This document shows positions 41,287 through 49,305 of a stretch of DNA of 49,305 nt, piece by piece; within the stretch, counting starts at the first letter, position 1; each line of letters begins with the position of its first letter. The translations under genes were made by a program, and so were the position numbers. This stretch comes from an uncultured Planctomycetota bacterium. GTDB taxonomy: Bacteria; Planctomycetota; UBA1135; GCA-002686595. The notes under the pieces were generated by a model, which saw only the letters and a list, made by a program, of their open reading frames with translations, did no database searches and was not told the DNA's origin. Location: assembly GCA_903892045.1 (NCBI GenBank), contig CAITGX010000061.1, forward strand, positions 1 through 49,305, given 5' to 3'.

Positions 41287-44200
41287 ATGAGTTTTCAGGG
41301 AGATGTCGCCGGTCTCGGCCTGGGTGAGCTGTTGCAGGGCCTCGCCCGCGGCGGCCGCGCCGGCGTACTGACCCTGCTGACCAACGGACGCGTCGTCCGC
41401 GTGGGTGTGCGCGACGGCCAGCTGTTCCTGTTGCCCGAGGAGCACGAGCGCTCCGAGTCCTGGCGCACTCGCAGCCAGCGCGCGTGGGCCGCGCGCACGG
41501 ACCTGCGCATCGACTCCCTGCGCATGCGGGAGATCGCGCAGGCGAGCCGGCTCGAGGCGATCTTCGGCATGCTCGACTCGAGCGGGGTTCACTTCCGCTT
41601 CGAGGCGGGGACCATTCCGGAGCTCGAGCCGCGCTCAGAAGCTGCACAACCGGCCGCGAGCGGCGAGACGCTCGAGCTCGACGAGGTCGTGCTCGGTCCC
41701 GCAGTGAGCGTCGAGTACATCCTGCTCGAGCACGCGCGCATCAGCGACGAGCTCGCGTCGCAGCCGCAGGCGAGCGCCATCGATCCGCACTTCGTCCCTC
41801 GACGCCGCGGGGACGAGCCGCCCCAGCGCACGCTGGAGCGCATCTGGACGGAGTGCGATGGATCCTCGAGCGTGGCCGAGATCGGCGATCGGCTCGGTTG
41901 GCCCCTGCGGCAGGTGCGCACGTCGCTGTGCGCCCTCGGCGCACACGGAGCGATGCGCTTCGCGGATGCACGCGAGCTGCTCGCTCTCGCCCACCACGAG
42001 CTGCAGGCTGGCCAGTTCGCTCGCGCTGCGTCGCGCCTCTCGGGCTGGTGCCGACTTGCGCCTCCGGGACCTGCTTCGCACGGCGATGCGCAGCTGCTCG
42101 TCGATCACTGGGAGCGCGGGAGCCTCGCGCCGGCCTTGGCCGCCATGGAGCCACGTCACGGGCGCTCGCTGCTCGCTCGCCTCGACGCCTCCGAGCTGGA
42201 CTCCGCGCGCTCCGTGTCGCGCTGGATCGAGCTGCGCCGGGCCCACAAGGGAGACTTCCTGACCGAGTTCGCCGCGCTGCGACGCGCCCAGCGCGGCTCG
42301 GACGAGACCCAGCGCCCGCCGATCGCGGACATGCTGCGCGTCGCACGCCGCTTCCAGGATCGCGGCCAGCCGGAGCGCGCTGCGGCCGTGCTCCGCACTG
42401 CCGTGCTGCGCGAGAATGCCAGCGTCGCCGCGCGACTCGAGATCGGGCAGCGACTGATGTCCGTCGGCAAGCTCGAAGAAGGCGGCGGCTGGGTCATCGA
42501 CGCCTGCCGCACCCTCGCCGACTCGGGGCAGCACGACCGTGCCGTGGCCGCGCTCAAGCCCGTGCTGCACGCGGTCCCCAGCCTGCGCGAGGCCCGCGCG
42601 CTGTATTCCTCGAGCTTCGGACGCACGGCGAAGGGGCGTCGCGCCCGGCGCAACACGCTGGCCGTGCTCGGCAGCGTGCTCGTCCTCTCCATCGCCGGCG
42701 TGGTGCACGTGCGGCAGAGCGAGGAGTTCGAGCGCAAGCTCGAGATCGTGCGCGAGGAACTCGATCGACCGGAAGCGGCGCTCGCGGAGATCGACGGGCT
42801 GTTTGGCGACAGCGCCGACGAGCGCGTCGAGAGCCTGCGCGAGCAGCTTCGCTCCCGCATCCGCCACCGTCAGGTCGCCGCGCGCCAGGCGTGGATCCTG
42901 CGCTTTCAGGAGTGCCACCTCGAGTGCACGGGAGGCGACCCAGTGCTCGGGCTGCGCAACGCGCTCGAGATGCCGCCCATTCCAGCCGGCCCCAAGCTCG
43001 ATGGCGAGCCGCCGCCGCGCCTCGCTGCGCTGCTCGAGAGCCTCGTGGCTCGCCTGCAGGACCTGCTGATCGCCTCCGGCGCGAGCTCGGACGCAGTCGA
43101 GTCCGCGCACGCCGAGCAGCGGCTCTCGCGCCTGATCGCGGACGTCCACACCGTGCTGGAGGGTGCTGAGCCCCACCCCGAGCTGGCCGGCTTCGAGGAC
43201 ACGCTCCGCTCGTTGCAGCTCACGCTCGACACCCGAGCCCGGGAACGCGCCGCCCAGCGCGAGAAGGAGCTGCAGGCCGAGGCACTCGCCCAGCTCGATG
43301 CACTGTTCGCGGCGGGGCGCGCCCACGCGGCCGCCGGCGACCTCGAGCGCGCCGTCGAGAGCTTCGAGCAGTTCGAGCAGGCCCCCGGCGGAGCCGAACT
43401 AGCACCGCTCTTCCGCCGCGAGATCGATGCGGTTCGCAAGCATCACGAAGCCGTACTCGCTGCGCGCGCCCTCGCCGAGCAGGGCCAGCACGCCGAGGCG
43501 ATCGCGCGCCTCGCGCCCGCCTGCCAGCGACCGGCCGAGCACCTCCTTCCCTGTCGCATCGAGTCCATGCCGTCAGGGGCCCACGTGCGGCTGTCGAATG
43601 GAACCCTGCGCACAACTCCCTTCGTGCTCGAGTGCGCACCGGGCGAGCGCGTCGCGGGGCGGGTCGAGCTGGCGGGCTTCGAGACCGCCACGCTGGTCCT
43701 CGATGGTCCGGCCGACCGCGAGATCCTGCTCTCGCGCACCCCGAGCGCTCACTGGCCAGCGCGCTCACGCGTCGAGGCCGTGCCCGTCTCCGTCGACGAC
43801 AGCCACATCGTCTGCGACCGCGAGGGCCGCGTCGCGCGCGTCGGCGCCGATGGCCGCGAGCGCTGGAGCATTCGCCTGCGCACGGCGGCCGGCATCCGTC
43901 ACACGCCGGTCTTCCTGCCGCGCAGAGCGGGCTCCCTGCTCGTCGTGGACGAGCTCGGTTCGGCGTGGGTGCTCGACTCCCAGAACGGGGCCACGGAAGG
44001 ACCGCTGCTGCTGGGCTCAGCGCCCGCGGGCGGGCTGCAGCCCACCGCGCAGGGCGTAGCACTCGAGTTGCAGGATGGCCGCTTGCTCCTGTGGCAGGGC
44101 GAGCTGACGCCGAGCGCGGAACAGCGAGCGGAGGGCGGCGATCTCCGGCAGCGTCTCCATGACGCGGGCCTCGCCTGCCTGCGACGCTCGATCGAGTCCG

Positions 44201-44409
44201 GGAGCGCACTTGCCTCGCCTTGGGCACAGGGAACGCTCGGCGTCACGCCCACGCACTACGTGCTGCGCCGCACGGACGGCTCCATGAGCTTCGCCGCCAA
44301 GCGCAGCGGCGAGTGGACCTACCTCGCCTTCGAGGCGCCGAGCGCCCGAGCCCCGCGCGGACGGGCATGGGTCTCGGACGCGAGCGGACTCAAGTCCTTC
44401 GACCTGTAG
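41287..44409 (+). CDS. 1040-aa DUF4388-TPR-TM-PEGA-propeller protein
   Basis: Domain order: an N-terminal DUF4388-like domain (1-105: MSFQGDVAGLGLGELLQGLARGGRAGVLTLLTNGRVVRVGVRDGQLFLLPEE); a winged-helix-like segment around 160-215 (ERIWTECDGSSSVAEIGDRLGWPLRQVRTSLCALGAHGAM); TPR-like helices (about 225-450); a transmembrane helix about 457-476 (NTLAVLGSVLVLSIAGVVHV); a long helical region (480-750); a PEGA-like domain about 756-820 (CRIESMPSGAHVRLSNGTLRTTPFVLECAPGERVAGRVELAGFETATLVL); and a PQQ-like beta-propeller to the end (HTPVFLPRRAGSLLVVDELGSAWVLDSQNG). The N-terminus should be cytoplasmic and the PEGA/propeller part outside. This makes it a probable envelope-spanning sensor or scaffold. 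No kinase motif is present. Function is unknown. Confidence 0.88.
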   Translation: MSFQGDVAGLGLGELLQGLARGGRAGVLTLLTNGRVVRVGVRDGQLFLLPEEHERSESWRTRSQRAWAARTDLRIDSLRMREIAQASRLEAIFGMLDSSGVHFRFEAGTIPELEPRSEAAQPAASGETLELDEVVLGPAVSVEYILLEHARISDELASQPQASAIDPHFVPRRRGDEPPQRTLERIWTECDGSSSVAEIGDRLGWPLRQVRTSLCALGAHGAMRFADARELLALAHHELQAGQFARAASRLSGWCRLAPPGPASHGDAQLLVDHWERGSLAPALAAMEPRHGRSLLARLDASELDSARSVSRWIELRRAHKGDFLTEFAALRRAQRGSDETQRPPIADMLRVARRFQDRGQPERAAAVLRTAVLRENASVAARLEIGQRLMSVGKLEEGGGWVIDACRTLADSGQHDRAVAALKPVLHAVPSLREARALYSSSFGRTAKGRRARRNTLAVLGSVLVLSIAGVVHVRQSEEFERKLEIVREELDRPEAALAEIDGLFGDSADERVESLREQLRSRIRHRQVAARQAWILRFQECHLECTGGDPVLGLRNALEMPPIPAGPKLDGEPPPRLAALLESLVARLQDLLIASGASSDAVESAHAEQRLSRLIADVHTVLEGAEPHPELAGFEDTLRSLQLTLDTRARERAAQREKELQAEALAQLDALFAAGRAHAAAGDLERAVESFEQFEQAPGGAELAPLFRREIDAVRKHHEAVLAARALAEQGQHAEAIARLAPACQRPAEHLLPCRIESMPSGAHVRLSNGTLRTTPFVLECAPGERVAGRVELAGFETATLVLDGPADREILLSRTPSAHWPARSRVEAVPVSVDDSHIVCDREGRVARVGADGRERWSIRLRTAAGIRHTPVFLPRRAGSLLVVDELGSAWVLDSQNGATEGPLLLGSAPAGGLQPTAQGVALELQDGRLLLWQGELTPSAEQRAEGGDLRQRLHDAGLACLRRSIESGSALASPWAQGTLGVTPTHYVLRRTDGSMSFAAKRSGEWTYLAFEAPSARAPRGRAWVSDASGLKSFDL

Positions 44410-44441
44410 CGACGCTCGCGCGCCGCGCGCATACTGCGGCC

Positions 44442-44801
44442 ATGGGCGTGGACAACTCTCAGGTCGTCGATCTCGTCGCCAAGGCTCCGGACGGCAGCCT
44501 GCTGCTCGTGATGGTCGAACATCGTCCGTGGGACGGCTCCGACGAACGCTTGCAGCAGCTGCAGGACAAGGTCAACGCGTACCTCGCGTTCGCGCTCGAC
44601 GGCGAGCTCGAGCGCGAGTTCCCCGGTCACACGGCCGCCGGTCTCACCCTGCTGCTGCGCTGCATCGAGCCGCCCGACGCGCTGGTCCGAGGTCTCGTGA
44701 CACCGCTGCGCAAGGCGCTCGAGCCGCTCGGCCTGCACTTCGAAGTGCAGGTCGAGGGCGAGCCCAACCTGTGGCAGGATCCGGACGAACCCGCGCGCTG
44801 A
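44442..44801 (+). CDS. DUF6572-family protein, 119 aa
   Basis: MGVDNSQVVDLVAKAPDGSLLLVMVEHRPWDGSDERLQQLQDKVNAYLAFALDGELEREFPGHTAAGLTLLLRCIEPPDALVRGLVTPLRKALEPLGLHFEVQVEG matches the DUF6572 pattern: VVDL, DG..L, then a helix LQQLQDKVNAYLAF and a PP-containing strand. The frame in the ORF track begins further up but only this ATG yields the conserved beginning. A small alpha/beta cytoplasmic protein with no known role. It is convergent with asnS, 12 nt between stops. Confidence 0.8.
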   Translation: MGVDNSQVVDLVAKAPDGSLLLVMVEHRPWDGSDERLQQLQDKVNAYLAFALDGELEREFPGHTAAGLTLLLRCIEPPDALVRGLVTPLRKALEPLGLHFEVQVEGEPNLWQDPDEPAR

Positions 44802-44813
44802 GGCGCCGCTCGC

Positions 44814-46124
44814 TCAGGGAGTGAGGCGATAGATCGTGCGCGGGAACGGGATCGCCTCGCGCACGTGCTCGATGCCGCAGATCCACGCCACGGTGCGCTC
44901 GAGCCCGAGCCCGAAGCCGCCGTGGGGCACGGAGCCGAAGCGGCGCAGGTCGAGGTACCACTGGAAGGCCTCTTCCGGCAGGCCCTCGTGGCGGATGCGC
45001 GCGAGCAGCAGGTCGAGGTCCTCCTCGCGCTGGCTGCCACCGATGATCTCCCCCACGCCTTCGGAGCCGAGCACGTCGACCGAGAGGCACTTGGTCTCGT
45101 CGGCCGGATCGCGCTTCATGTAGAAGGCCTTGATGGCCGCCGGGTAGCGGTGGACCATCACCGGGCGATCGTAGAGGTTCGAGATGATCGTCTCGTGCGG
45201 CGCGCCGAAGTCCTCGCCGGCCTTGAAGGCAAGCTCCGTGCCCTTGATGTCGGGATGGTCGAGCAGGATCTGCGAGGCCTCCGCGTAGGTGATGCGCGGG
45301 AACGGCGCGACGATCTTCTCGAGCTTCGAGATGTCGCGCTCGAGCACGGCGAGCTCCGCGCGCCGCGTCTTGAGCACGTGCGCGACGACGTAGCTCAGCA
45401 TGTCCTCCGCGAGCGACATCACGTCGTCGAGTGTTGCGTAGGCCATCTCCGGCTCGATCATCCAGAACTCCGTCAGGTGACGGCGCGTCTTGGACTTCTC
45501 GGCGCGGAACGTGGGCCCGAAGGTGTAGACCTTGCCGAGCGCCATGGCCGCGGCCTCGGCGTACAGCTGGCCCGACTGCGTCAGGTAGGCCATCTGCTCG
45601 AAGTACGGCACCTGGAACAGGGTCGACGTTCCCTCGCACGCATTGGGCGTGAAGATGGGCGCGTCCATGCAGGTGAAGCCGCGCTCGTCGAAGAAGTTGC
45701 GGATGCCCATGATCACCGCGTGGCGGATGCGCATCACCGCCCACGGGCGCTTGGAGCGCAGCCACAGGTGGCGGTGCTCCATCAGGTACTCGATGCCGTG
45801 CTCCTTGGGCGTGATCGGGTAGCCGGTCACCGCCTGCAGCACGCGGCCGGACTGCACGTCGATCTCGAAGCCGCCCGGCGCGCGCGGCTCGGCCTTGACG
45901 AGGCCGGTGAGCGTGATGCTCGACTCCTGCCCGGCGCCCGCGACCTGCTGGAAGAAATCCTCGCCGACGTTCCCGCGGAACACGACGCACTGCACGATGC
46001 CCGTGCCGTCGCGCAGGAGCACGAAGTGCAGCTTGCCCTTCGAGGTGCGGTCGTACACCCAGCCCTGCAGGGTGACGACCTGTCCGACGTGCTGGGCGAG
46101 CTTCTCGATCGTGGTGACAGTCAT
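44814..46124 (-). CDS. asnS: Asparaginyl-tRNA synthetase
   Basis: 436 residues. A class IIb aminoacyl-tRNA synthetase that charges tRNA-Asn. The N-terminal OB-fold anticodon domain ([38 protein letters not shown]) is followed by [37 protein letters not shown], the AsnRS-type [14 protein letters not shown], motif 2 [21 protein letters not shown] and motif 3 [17 protein letters not shown]. The absence of the AspRS-specific insertion and the sequence CEGTSTLF (not the AspRS form) identify AsnRS. Normal length, all motifs intact. No good ribosome site is visible upstream of the ATG at 46124. Confidence 0.96.
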   Translation of the reverse strand: MTVTTIEKLAQHVGQVVTLQGWVYDRTSKGKLHFVLLRDGTGIVQCVVFRGNVGEDFFQQVAGAGQESSITLTGLVKAEPRAPGGFEIDVQSGRVLQAVTGYPITPKEHGIEYLMEHRHLWLRSKRPWAVMRIRHAVIMGIRNFFDERGFTCMDAPIFTPNACEGTSTLFQVPYFEQMAYLTQSGQLYAEAAAMALGKVYTFGPTFRAEKSKTRRHLTEFWMIEPEMAYATLDDVMSLAEDMLSYVVAHVLKTRRAELAVLERDISKLEKIVAPFPRITYAEASQILLDHPDIKGTELAFKAGEDFGAPHETIISNLYDRPVMVHRYPAAIKAFYMKRDPADETKCLSVDVLGSEGVGEIIGGSQREEDLDLLLARIRHEGLPEEAFQWYLDLRRFGSVPHGGFGLGLERTVAWICGIEHVREAIPFPRTIYRLTP

Positions 46125-46151
46125 GGTTGGTCTGCGTGAGGAATCGGGCGC

Positions 46152-46727
46152 TCAGGGGAACATCGAATAGGCAGGCTTCACTTCGACCTCGACCACCACG
46201 CCGTCCCGCACGAGCACGCGGCCCTTGCACTGGACGCCGGCGCGCCGGGCCTCGACGAGCACTTCGTGGGAGCCGCCGGCCTCGAAGAGCTTCGCGAGCT
46301 CCTCGAGCGTCGGCACGACCTGCACATGCTCGTAGCCGTGGGCGATCAGGCGCTGGACGATGCGCTCGGAGAGACCGGCCCCATCCGAGGCCGGAAGCCC
46401 GCGCGCGAGCTCGCCGTGGTGCGCGACCTGCGCGGCGCGCAGGAGCGAGTCCTCGAGCCGCCGCTGCCCGTCGCGGATCTCGATCAGCACGTGCTCGATG
46501 CGCCGCAGGTCGAGGTCCTCGCGCTCGCGCGCCACGCGGGCGAGCGTCGTCTGGATGGGCTCGAGCGCCGACAGGCGTTCCGCGAGCCGCGCCAGCTCGC
46601 GCAGGCGGGTGTGCAGGAGCCAGACTCCCGCCGCGGTCGCGCCGGCCGCCACGGCGCACAGGCCGAGCAGCCAGGGGATCGTGGACAGGAGCCAGTCCGA
46701 GCTCTCGGGAGCCTGCAGGAACGACAT
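46152..46727 (-). CDS. Membrane-anchored hypothetical with coiled coil, 191 aa
   Basis: Starting at 46727: MSFLQAPESSDWLLSTIPWLLGLCAVAAGATAAGVWLLHTRL has one transmembrane segment, then a helical stretch (ELARLAERLSALEPIQTTLARVAREREDLDLRRIEHVLIEIRDGQRRLEDSLL) and a C-terminal alpha/beta domain (LSERIVQRLIAHGYEHVQVVPTLEELAKLFEAGGSHEVLVEARRAGVQCKGRVLVRDGVVVEVEVKPAYSMFP). No family is recognised. It lies upstream of asnS on the same strand, with a 27-nt gap, and is divergent from the NhaC-type gene. Function is unknown; inner-membrane localisation is inferred. Confidence 0.75.
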   Translation of the reverse strand: MSFLQAPESSDWLLSTIPWLLGLCAVAAGATAAGVWLLHTRLRELARLAERLSALEPIQTTLARVAREREDLDLRRIEHVLIEIRDGQRRLEDSLLRAAQVAHHGELARGLPASDGAGLSERIVQRLIAHGYEHVQVVPTLEELAKLFEAGGSHEVLVEARRAGVQCKGRVLVRDGVVVEVEVKPAYSMFP

Positions 46728-46833
46728 GGGCGCAGAGGATACGCAGCGCTCCCCCACTCTCCAAGCAAGGCGACGACCTGCAAGTCCCGCACTCGAGCTT
46801 CACCCCGCGGGGCAGGGTGCCTATCCTCCCCCC

Positions 46834-48954
46834 ATGCGCGCAGCCCTGATCTCCCTCATCTGCATCCTCGCGCTCGCCGCAGTCCAGCTGCTGCCGGCGG
46901 CGGACCCCGCGCGCCTCGCGGCCCAGAATGCCCACGCCGTCCTCTCGGAGCGAGTCGGACCCGCGCCGGCCGAAGGGCAGCCCGACGAGCGCCCCACGCT
47001 GTCCGACGTGGTGCTCGACGGCCCCGCCCTGATCGAACGCTCGGGCGATCGCGCGACGCTCGCCATCTTCGGCGTGGGCTTCGAGAGCGACGTGCCGTCC
47101 GAGGACCTCACCGTGCACTACCACGCGCGCCGCAGCCTGATCCGCGGCCTGCGCGAGGCCGCCGCGGAGCGCGACCTGTCGCTCGCGGTGGAAGGCGAGG
47201 AAGGTCCGACCGCGAAAAGCCAGGGAGCAGGCGCGAGCTTCGGCGTGCGGCACGACAGCACGCGCGGCGCCCTGATCGTCGAGGTCACGCAGCCCGGCGG
47301 CGCACGTCAGCGCGCCGAGCTCGTCGGCTGGTCGGCCCCCGAACGCTCGTCGCTCTACCCGCCGCTGGTGGCGATCCTGTTGGCCGTCGTGTTCCGCCGC
47401 CCCGTGCTCGCCTTGTTCTCGGGCGTGTGGGTGGCGATGGTGCTCGCGCGACTCAAGGCGGGAGCGAGCGTCGGCGGCGCACTCGCAGGCAGCCTGCCCG
47501 ACTTCGCCACGCGGAGCCTCTGGCCGCAGCTCGCGGACCACGACAAGCTGCTCATCATCGGCTTCGTGATCGCGATGCTCTCGATGGTCGGCGTGATGAC
47601 GCGCAGCGGCGGCATCCGCGGGCTGGTGGACTCGGTCGCGAAGTTCGCGCGCGGAACGCGCTCCACCCAGGTGGCGACCTGGATCATGGGCCTCGTGGTG
47701 TTCTTCGACGACTACGCGAACTGCATTCTCGTCGGCACGACGATGCGGCCGCTCTCGGACCGCTTCCGCATCTCGCGCGAAAAGCTCAGCTACTTGGTGG
47801 ACTCGACGGCGGCCCCCGTGGCTGGCATCTCGATCTTCTCGACCTGGATCGCCTACGAGGTCTCGACCTTCGCACCGCAGCTGCCCGCGGCGGGCCTCGC
47901 TTCCGATCAGGGCTACGCGGTCTTCATCGCGAGCCTCCCGTTCCGCTTCTACTGCATCTTCACGCTCGTGCTCGCGGGCCTGATCGTGTGGAGCGGCCGG
48001 GACTTCGGTCCGATGCTGGCGGCCGAGCGGCGCGCCCGCGCGACAGGGCAGCTCGTGCGCGAGGGCGGCACGCCGATGGTCGGGGACGCCGCGACGCACA
48101 TCGAGCCGGCGCCCGGCGTGATCCCGCGCGCGTACCGCGCGATCGTGCCGATGCTGGTCTTCATCGGCGTGACCGTGCTCGAGATCGTGCGCGTCGGCAA
48201 CGCCGCGCATCCCGGGCTGTGGGACGACGCGGGCATCGACTTCGTGCGCAAGGTCACGCTGGTGCTCGCCGACGGCCAGAGCTCGCGCGCGATCCTGATC
48301 GGCTCGACGAGCGGGTTCGTCGTCTCGTGCATCCTCGCCTTCTTTGCCGGCGCGGCCGCCGCGATTCCCGGGGCGATCGCCACGACGATTCGCAACATGG
48401 GCATCGCGGTCGCGATCCTCTACCTCGCGTGGATGATCGGCGCCGCCTGTGACGACCTCGGGACGGCGAGCTACCTCACCGAGCTCCTCGGTGACCGCCT
48501 CGCGCCGCCGCTGCTTCCCACGCTGCTCTTCCTGCTCTCGTCCGCGATCGCCTTCGCGACGGGCACCTCGTGGGGCACGATGAGCATCCTCTTGCCGCTG
48601 GTCGTCGGCCTCTCCTGGACGCTCGGCGAGCGCGACCCGGCCTTGGGCGGCTACACGCTCATGCTGCTCTCCATCGGCGCGGTCCTCGAAGGTTCGATCT
48701 TCGGCGACCACTGCTCCCCTATCTCCGACACCACGATTCTCAGTTCGACGGCCTGCGCCGCAGACCACATCGACCACACGCGCACGCAGATGGGTTATTC
48801 CCTGACGACCATGGCCGTGGCCATCACGTGCGGCTACTTCCCGTGCGCGTTCCTCGGCTGGAGCGCCTCCGCGGCGCTGGCGCTGGGCGTCGCGGCACTG
48901 CTCATGATCGTGTTCGTGTTCGGACGAAAGAGCGACTCGCCCGCGCAGGCCTGA
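46834..48954 (+). CDS. NhaC-family Na+/H+ antiporter with extra N-terminal domain
   Basis: 706 residues from the ATG at 46834. An N-terminal hydrophobic segment (MRAALISLICILALAAVQLLPAA) is followed by a soluble region of about 145 residues (LSDVVLDGPALIERSGDRATLAIFGVGFESDVPSEDLTVHYHAR...GARQRAELVGWSAPERSSLYPP). The NhaC-type core begins around residue 170 and has many transmembrane helices: LVVFFDDYANCILVGTTMRPLSDRFRISREKLSYLVDSTAAPVAGISIFSTWIAYEV, and near the end AIAFATGTSWGTMSILLPLVVGL and EGSIFGDHCSPISDTTILSSTACAADHIDHTRTQM. The core is typical; the extra N-terminal domain is not. Substrate specificity (Na+/H+ or another anion/amino acid) is inferred from the family. Confidence 0.9.
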   Translation: MRAALISLICILALAAVQLLPAADPARLAAQNAHAVLSERVGPAPAEGQPDERPTLSDVVLDGPALIERSGDRATLAIFGVGFESDVPSEDLTVHYHARRSLIRGLREAAAERDLSLAVEGEEGPTAKSQGAGASFGVRHDSTRGALIVEVTQPGGARQRAELVGWSAPERSSLYPPLVAILLAVVFRRPVLALFSGVWVAMVLARLKAGASVGGALAGSLPDFATRSLWPQLADHDKLLIIGFVIAMLSMVGVMTRSGGIRGLVDSVAKFARGTRSTQVATWIMGLVVFFDDYANCILVGTTMRPLSDRFRISREKLSYLVDSTAAPVAGISIFSTWIAYEVSTFAPQLPAAGLASDQGYAVFIASLPFRFYCIFTLVLAGLIVWSGRDFGPMLAAERRARATGQLVREGGTPMVGDAATHIEPAPGVIPRAYRAIVPMLVFIGVTVLEIVRVGNAAHPGLWDDAGIDFVRKVTLVLADGQSSRAILIGSTSGFVVSCILAFFAGAAAAIPGAIATTIRNMGIAVAILYLAWMIGAACDDLGTASYLTELLGDRLAPPLLPTLLFLLSSAIAFATGTSWGTMSILLPLVVGLSWTLGERDPALGGYTLMLLSIGAVLEGSIFGDHCSPISDTTILSSTACAADHIDHTRTQMGYSLTTMAVAITCGYFPCAFLGWSASAALALGVAALLMIVFVFGRKSDSPAQA

Positions 48955-48976
48955 GGCCCGCGCGGAAGGTTTTTCC

Positions 48977-49305
48977 GTGCCCCTCCCCAAGAAGCTCGGA
49001 CGCCGCCTGCTGGTCGGCGTGTTGTTCGGCGTGCTCGTGTACGCCGGGATCGCCGTCTGGTCTGACGCGTCCGCGATCGCCGAGGCGTTCAAGCGCTTGC
49101 CGCTCTGGGTCCTCCCGGCCGCGTGCGCGCTCAGCTTCGCGAATTACGCGATCCGCTTCCTGAAGTGGCAACGCTACTGCCGCCTGCTCGACATCCACCT
49201 TGAGACCGGCACCTCGTTCCTGATCTACCTGAGCGGCATGACGCTCTCGGTGACGCCCGGCAAGATGGGCGAGGTCTTCAAGTCGTGGCTCGTCAAGCAG
49301 GTGAC
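48977..49305 (+). CDS. LPG-synthase-type flippase-like membrane protein, N-terminal part
   Basis: The GTG at 48977 (GGAAGG about 7 nt upstream) opens VPLPKKLGRRLLVGVLFGVLVYAGIAVW, a first transmembrane helix, then AEAFKRLPLWVLPAACALSFANYAIRFLKWQRYCRLLDIHLETGTSFLIYLSGMTLSVTPGKMGEVFKSWLVKQV. NYAIRFLKWQRY and TPGKMGEVFKSWL are hallmarks of the lysylphosphatidylglycerol synthase transmembrane/UPF0104 family. The right edge cuts it after about 109 residues; it is not in the ORF track because no stop is reached. It begins 22 nt after the antiporter stop, so the two may be co-transcribed. Confidence 0.85.
   Translation, partial: MPLPKKLGRRLLVGVLFGVLVYAGIAVWSDASAIAEAFKRLPLWVLPAACALSFANYAIRFLKWQRYCRLLDIHLETGTSFLIYLSGMTLSVTPGKMGEVFKSWLVKQV

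Noticed and set aside
44644-49092. Antisense ORF of 1482 codons on the minus strand
   Set aside because: It lies opposite the antiporter and in another frame of asnS, is dominated by Arg/Ala/His/Glu in low-complexity runs, and has no domain. It is a shadow of GC-rich third positions.

Overview
The window is about 49 kb of very GC-rich bacterial chromosome, densely coded on both strands. I found no transposase, integrase, phage gene or CRISPR array. It most likely comes from a Planctomycetota species. This is inferred from gene style: FG-GAP, lamin-tail and DCNxNGxxDxC-repeat secreted proteins that share one C-terminal module, a TPR-bearing sulfatase-fold lipoprotein, an SPFH/zinc-ribbon protein, and a gene-rich but loosely organised layout. 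No rRNA is present to confirm it. Many starts lack a strong Shine-Dalgarno, and GTG/TTG starts in 4-nt GTGA/ATGA overlaps are common.

Layout. 1-8.2 kb: 5' part of mnmG (minus), a HEAT/TPR exported protein followed by a radical SAM enzyme, a MORN-repeat lipoprotein, a metallo-beta-lactamase/lamin-tail secreted protein, a membrane-anchored hypothetical and a SlyD-type FKBP. 8.2-17.3 kb: M18 aminopeptidase, a HEAT protein coupled to a sulfatase-fold/TPR lipoprotein, then a polyphosphate and phosphate-signalling neighbourhood (Ppx/GppA, Ppk1, SixA) and a class I methyltransferase. 17.4-19.8 kb: a stand-alone KaiB-like protein coupled to a PAS-PAS-GGDEF-EAL protein. 20-25.8 kb: three exported proteins (sorbosone-dehydrogenase-like, FG-GAP and an unknown) that end in the same module. 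26-30.1 kb: SPFH/zinc-ribbon protein, a second MORN lipoprotein and a GH31-like protein with altered catalytic motifs.

30.1-37.3 kb is a minus-strand chemosensory cluster: cheA, cheW, cheY, cheB, cheR, a CheX-like gene, then (after a 154-nt gap) a second cheY and two more CheX-like genes. No receptor, CheD or CheZ gene is in the window. Upstream of cheA lie a strong leader stem-loop, a 15-bp tandem repeat and tRNA-His(GTG).

37.9-49.3 kb: a coiled-coil protein divergent from a barrel-like lipoprotein; a translationally coupled zinc-ribbon/ThiF-like/MocA-like trio; a 1040-residue DUF4388-TPR-TM-PEGA-propeller protein; a DUF6572 protein; asnS; a small membrane protein; an NhaC-type antiporter with an extra N-terminal domain; and the start of a lysylphosphatidylglycerol-synthase-type membrane protein cut by the window edge.

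Best candidates for something new: the C-terminal module shared by four secreted proteins, the three-CheX receptor-less chemosensory cluster with a switch-degenerate CheB receiver, the KaiB-like/c-di-GMP gene pair, and the GH31-like protein that has lost its acid/base residue. Most lines of the ORF track, including antisense frames longer than 1000 codons, are shadows caused by the GC-rich third positions of the real genes.
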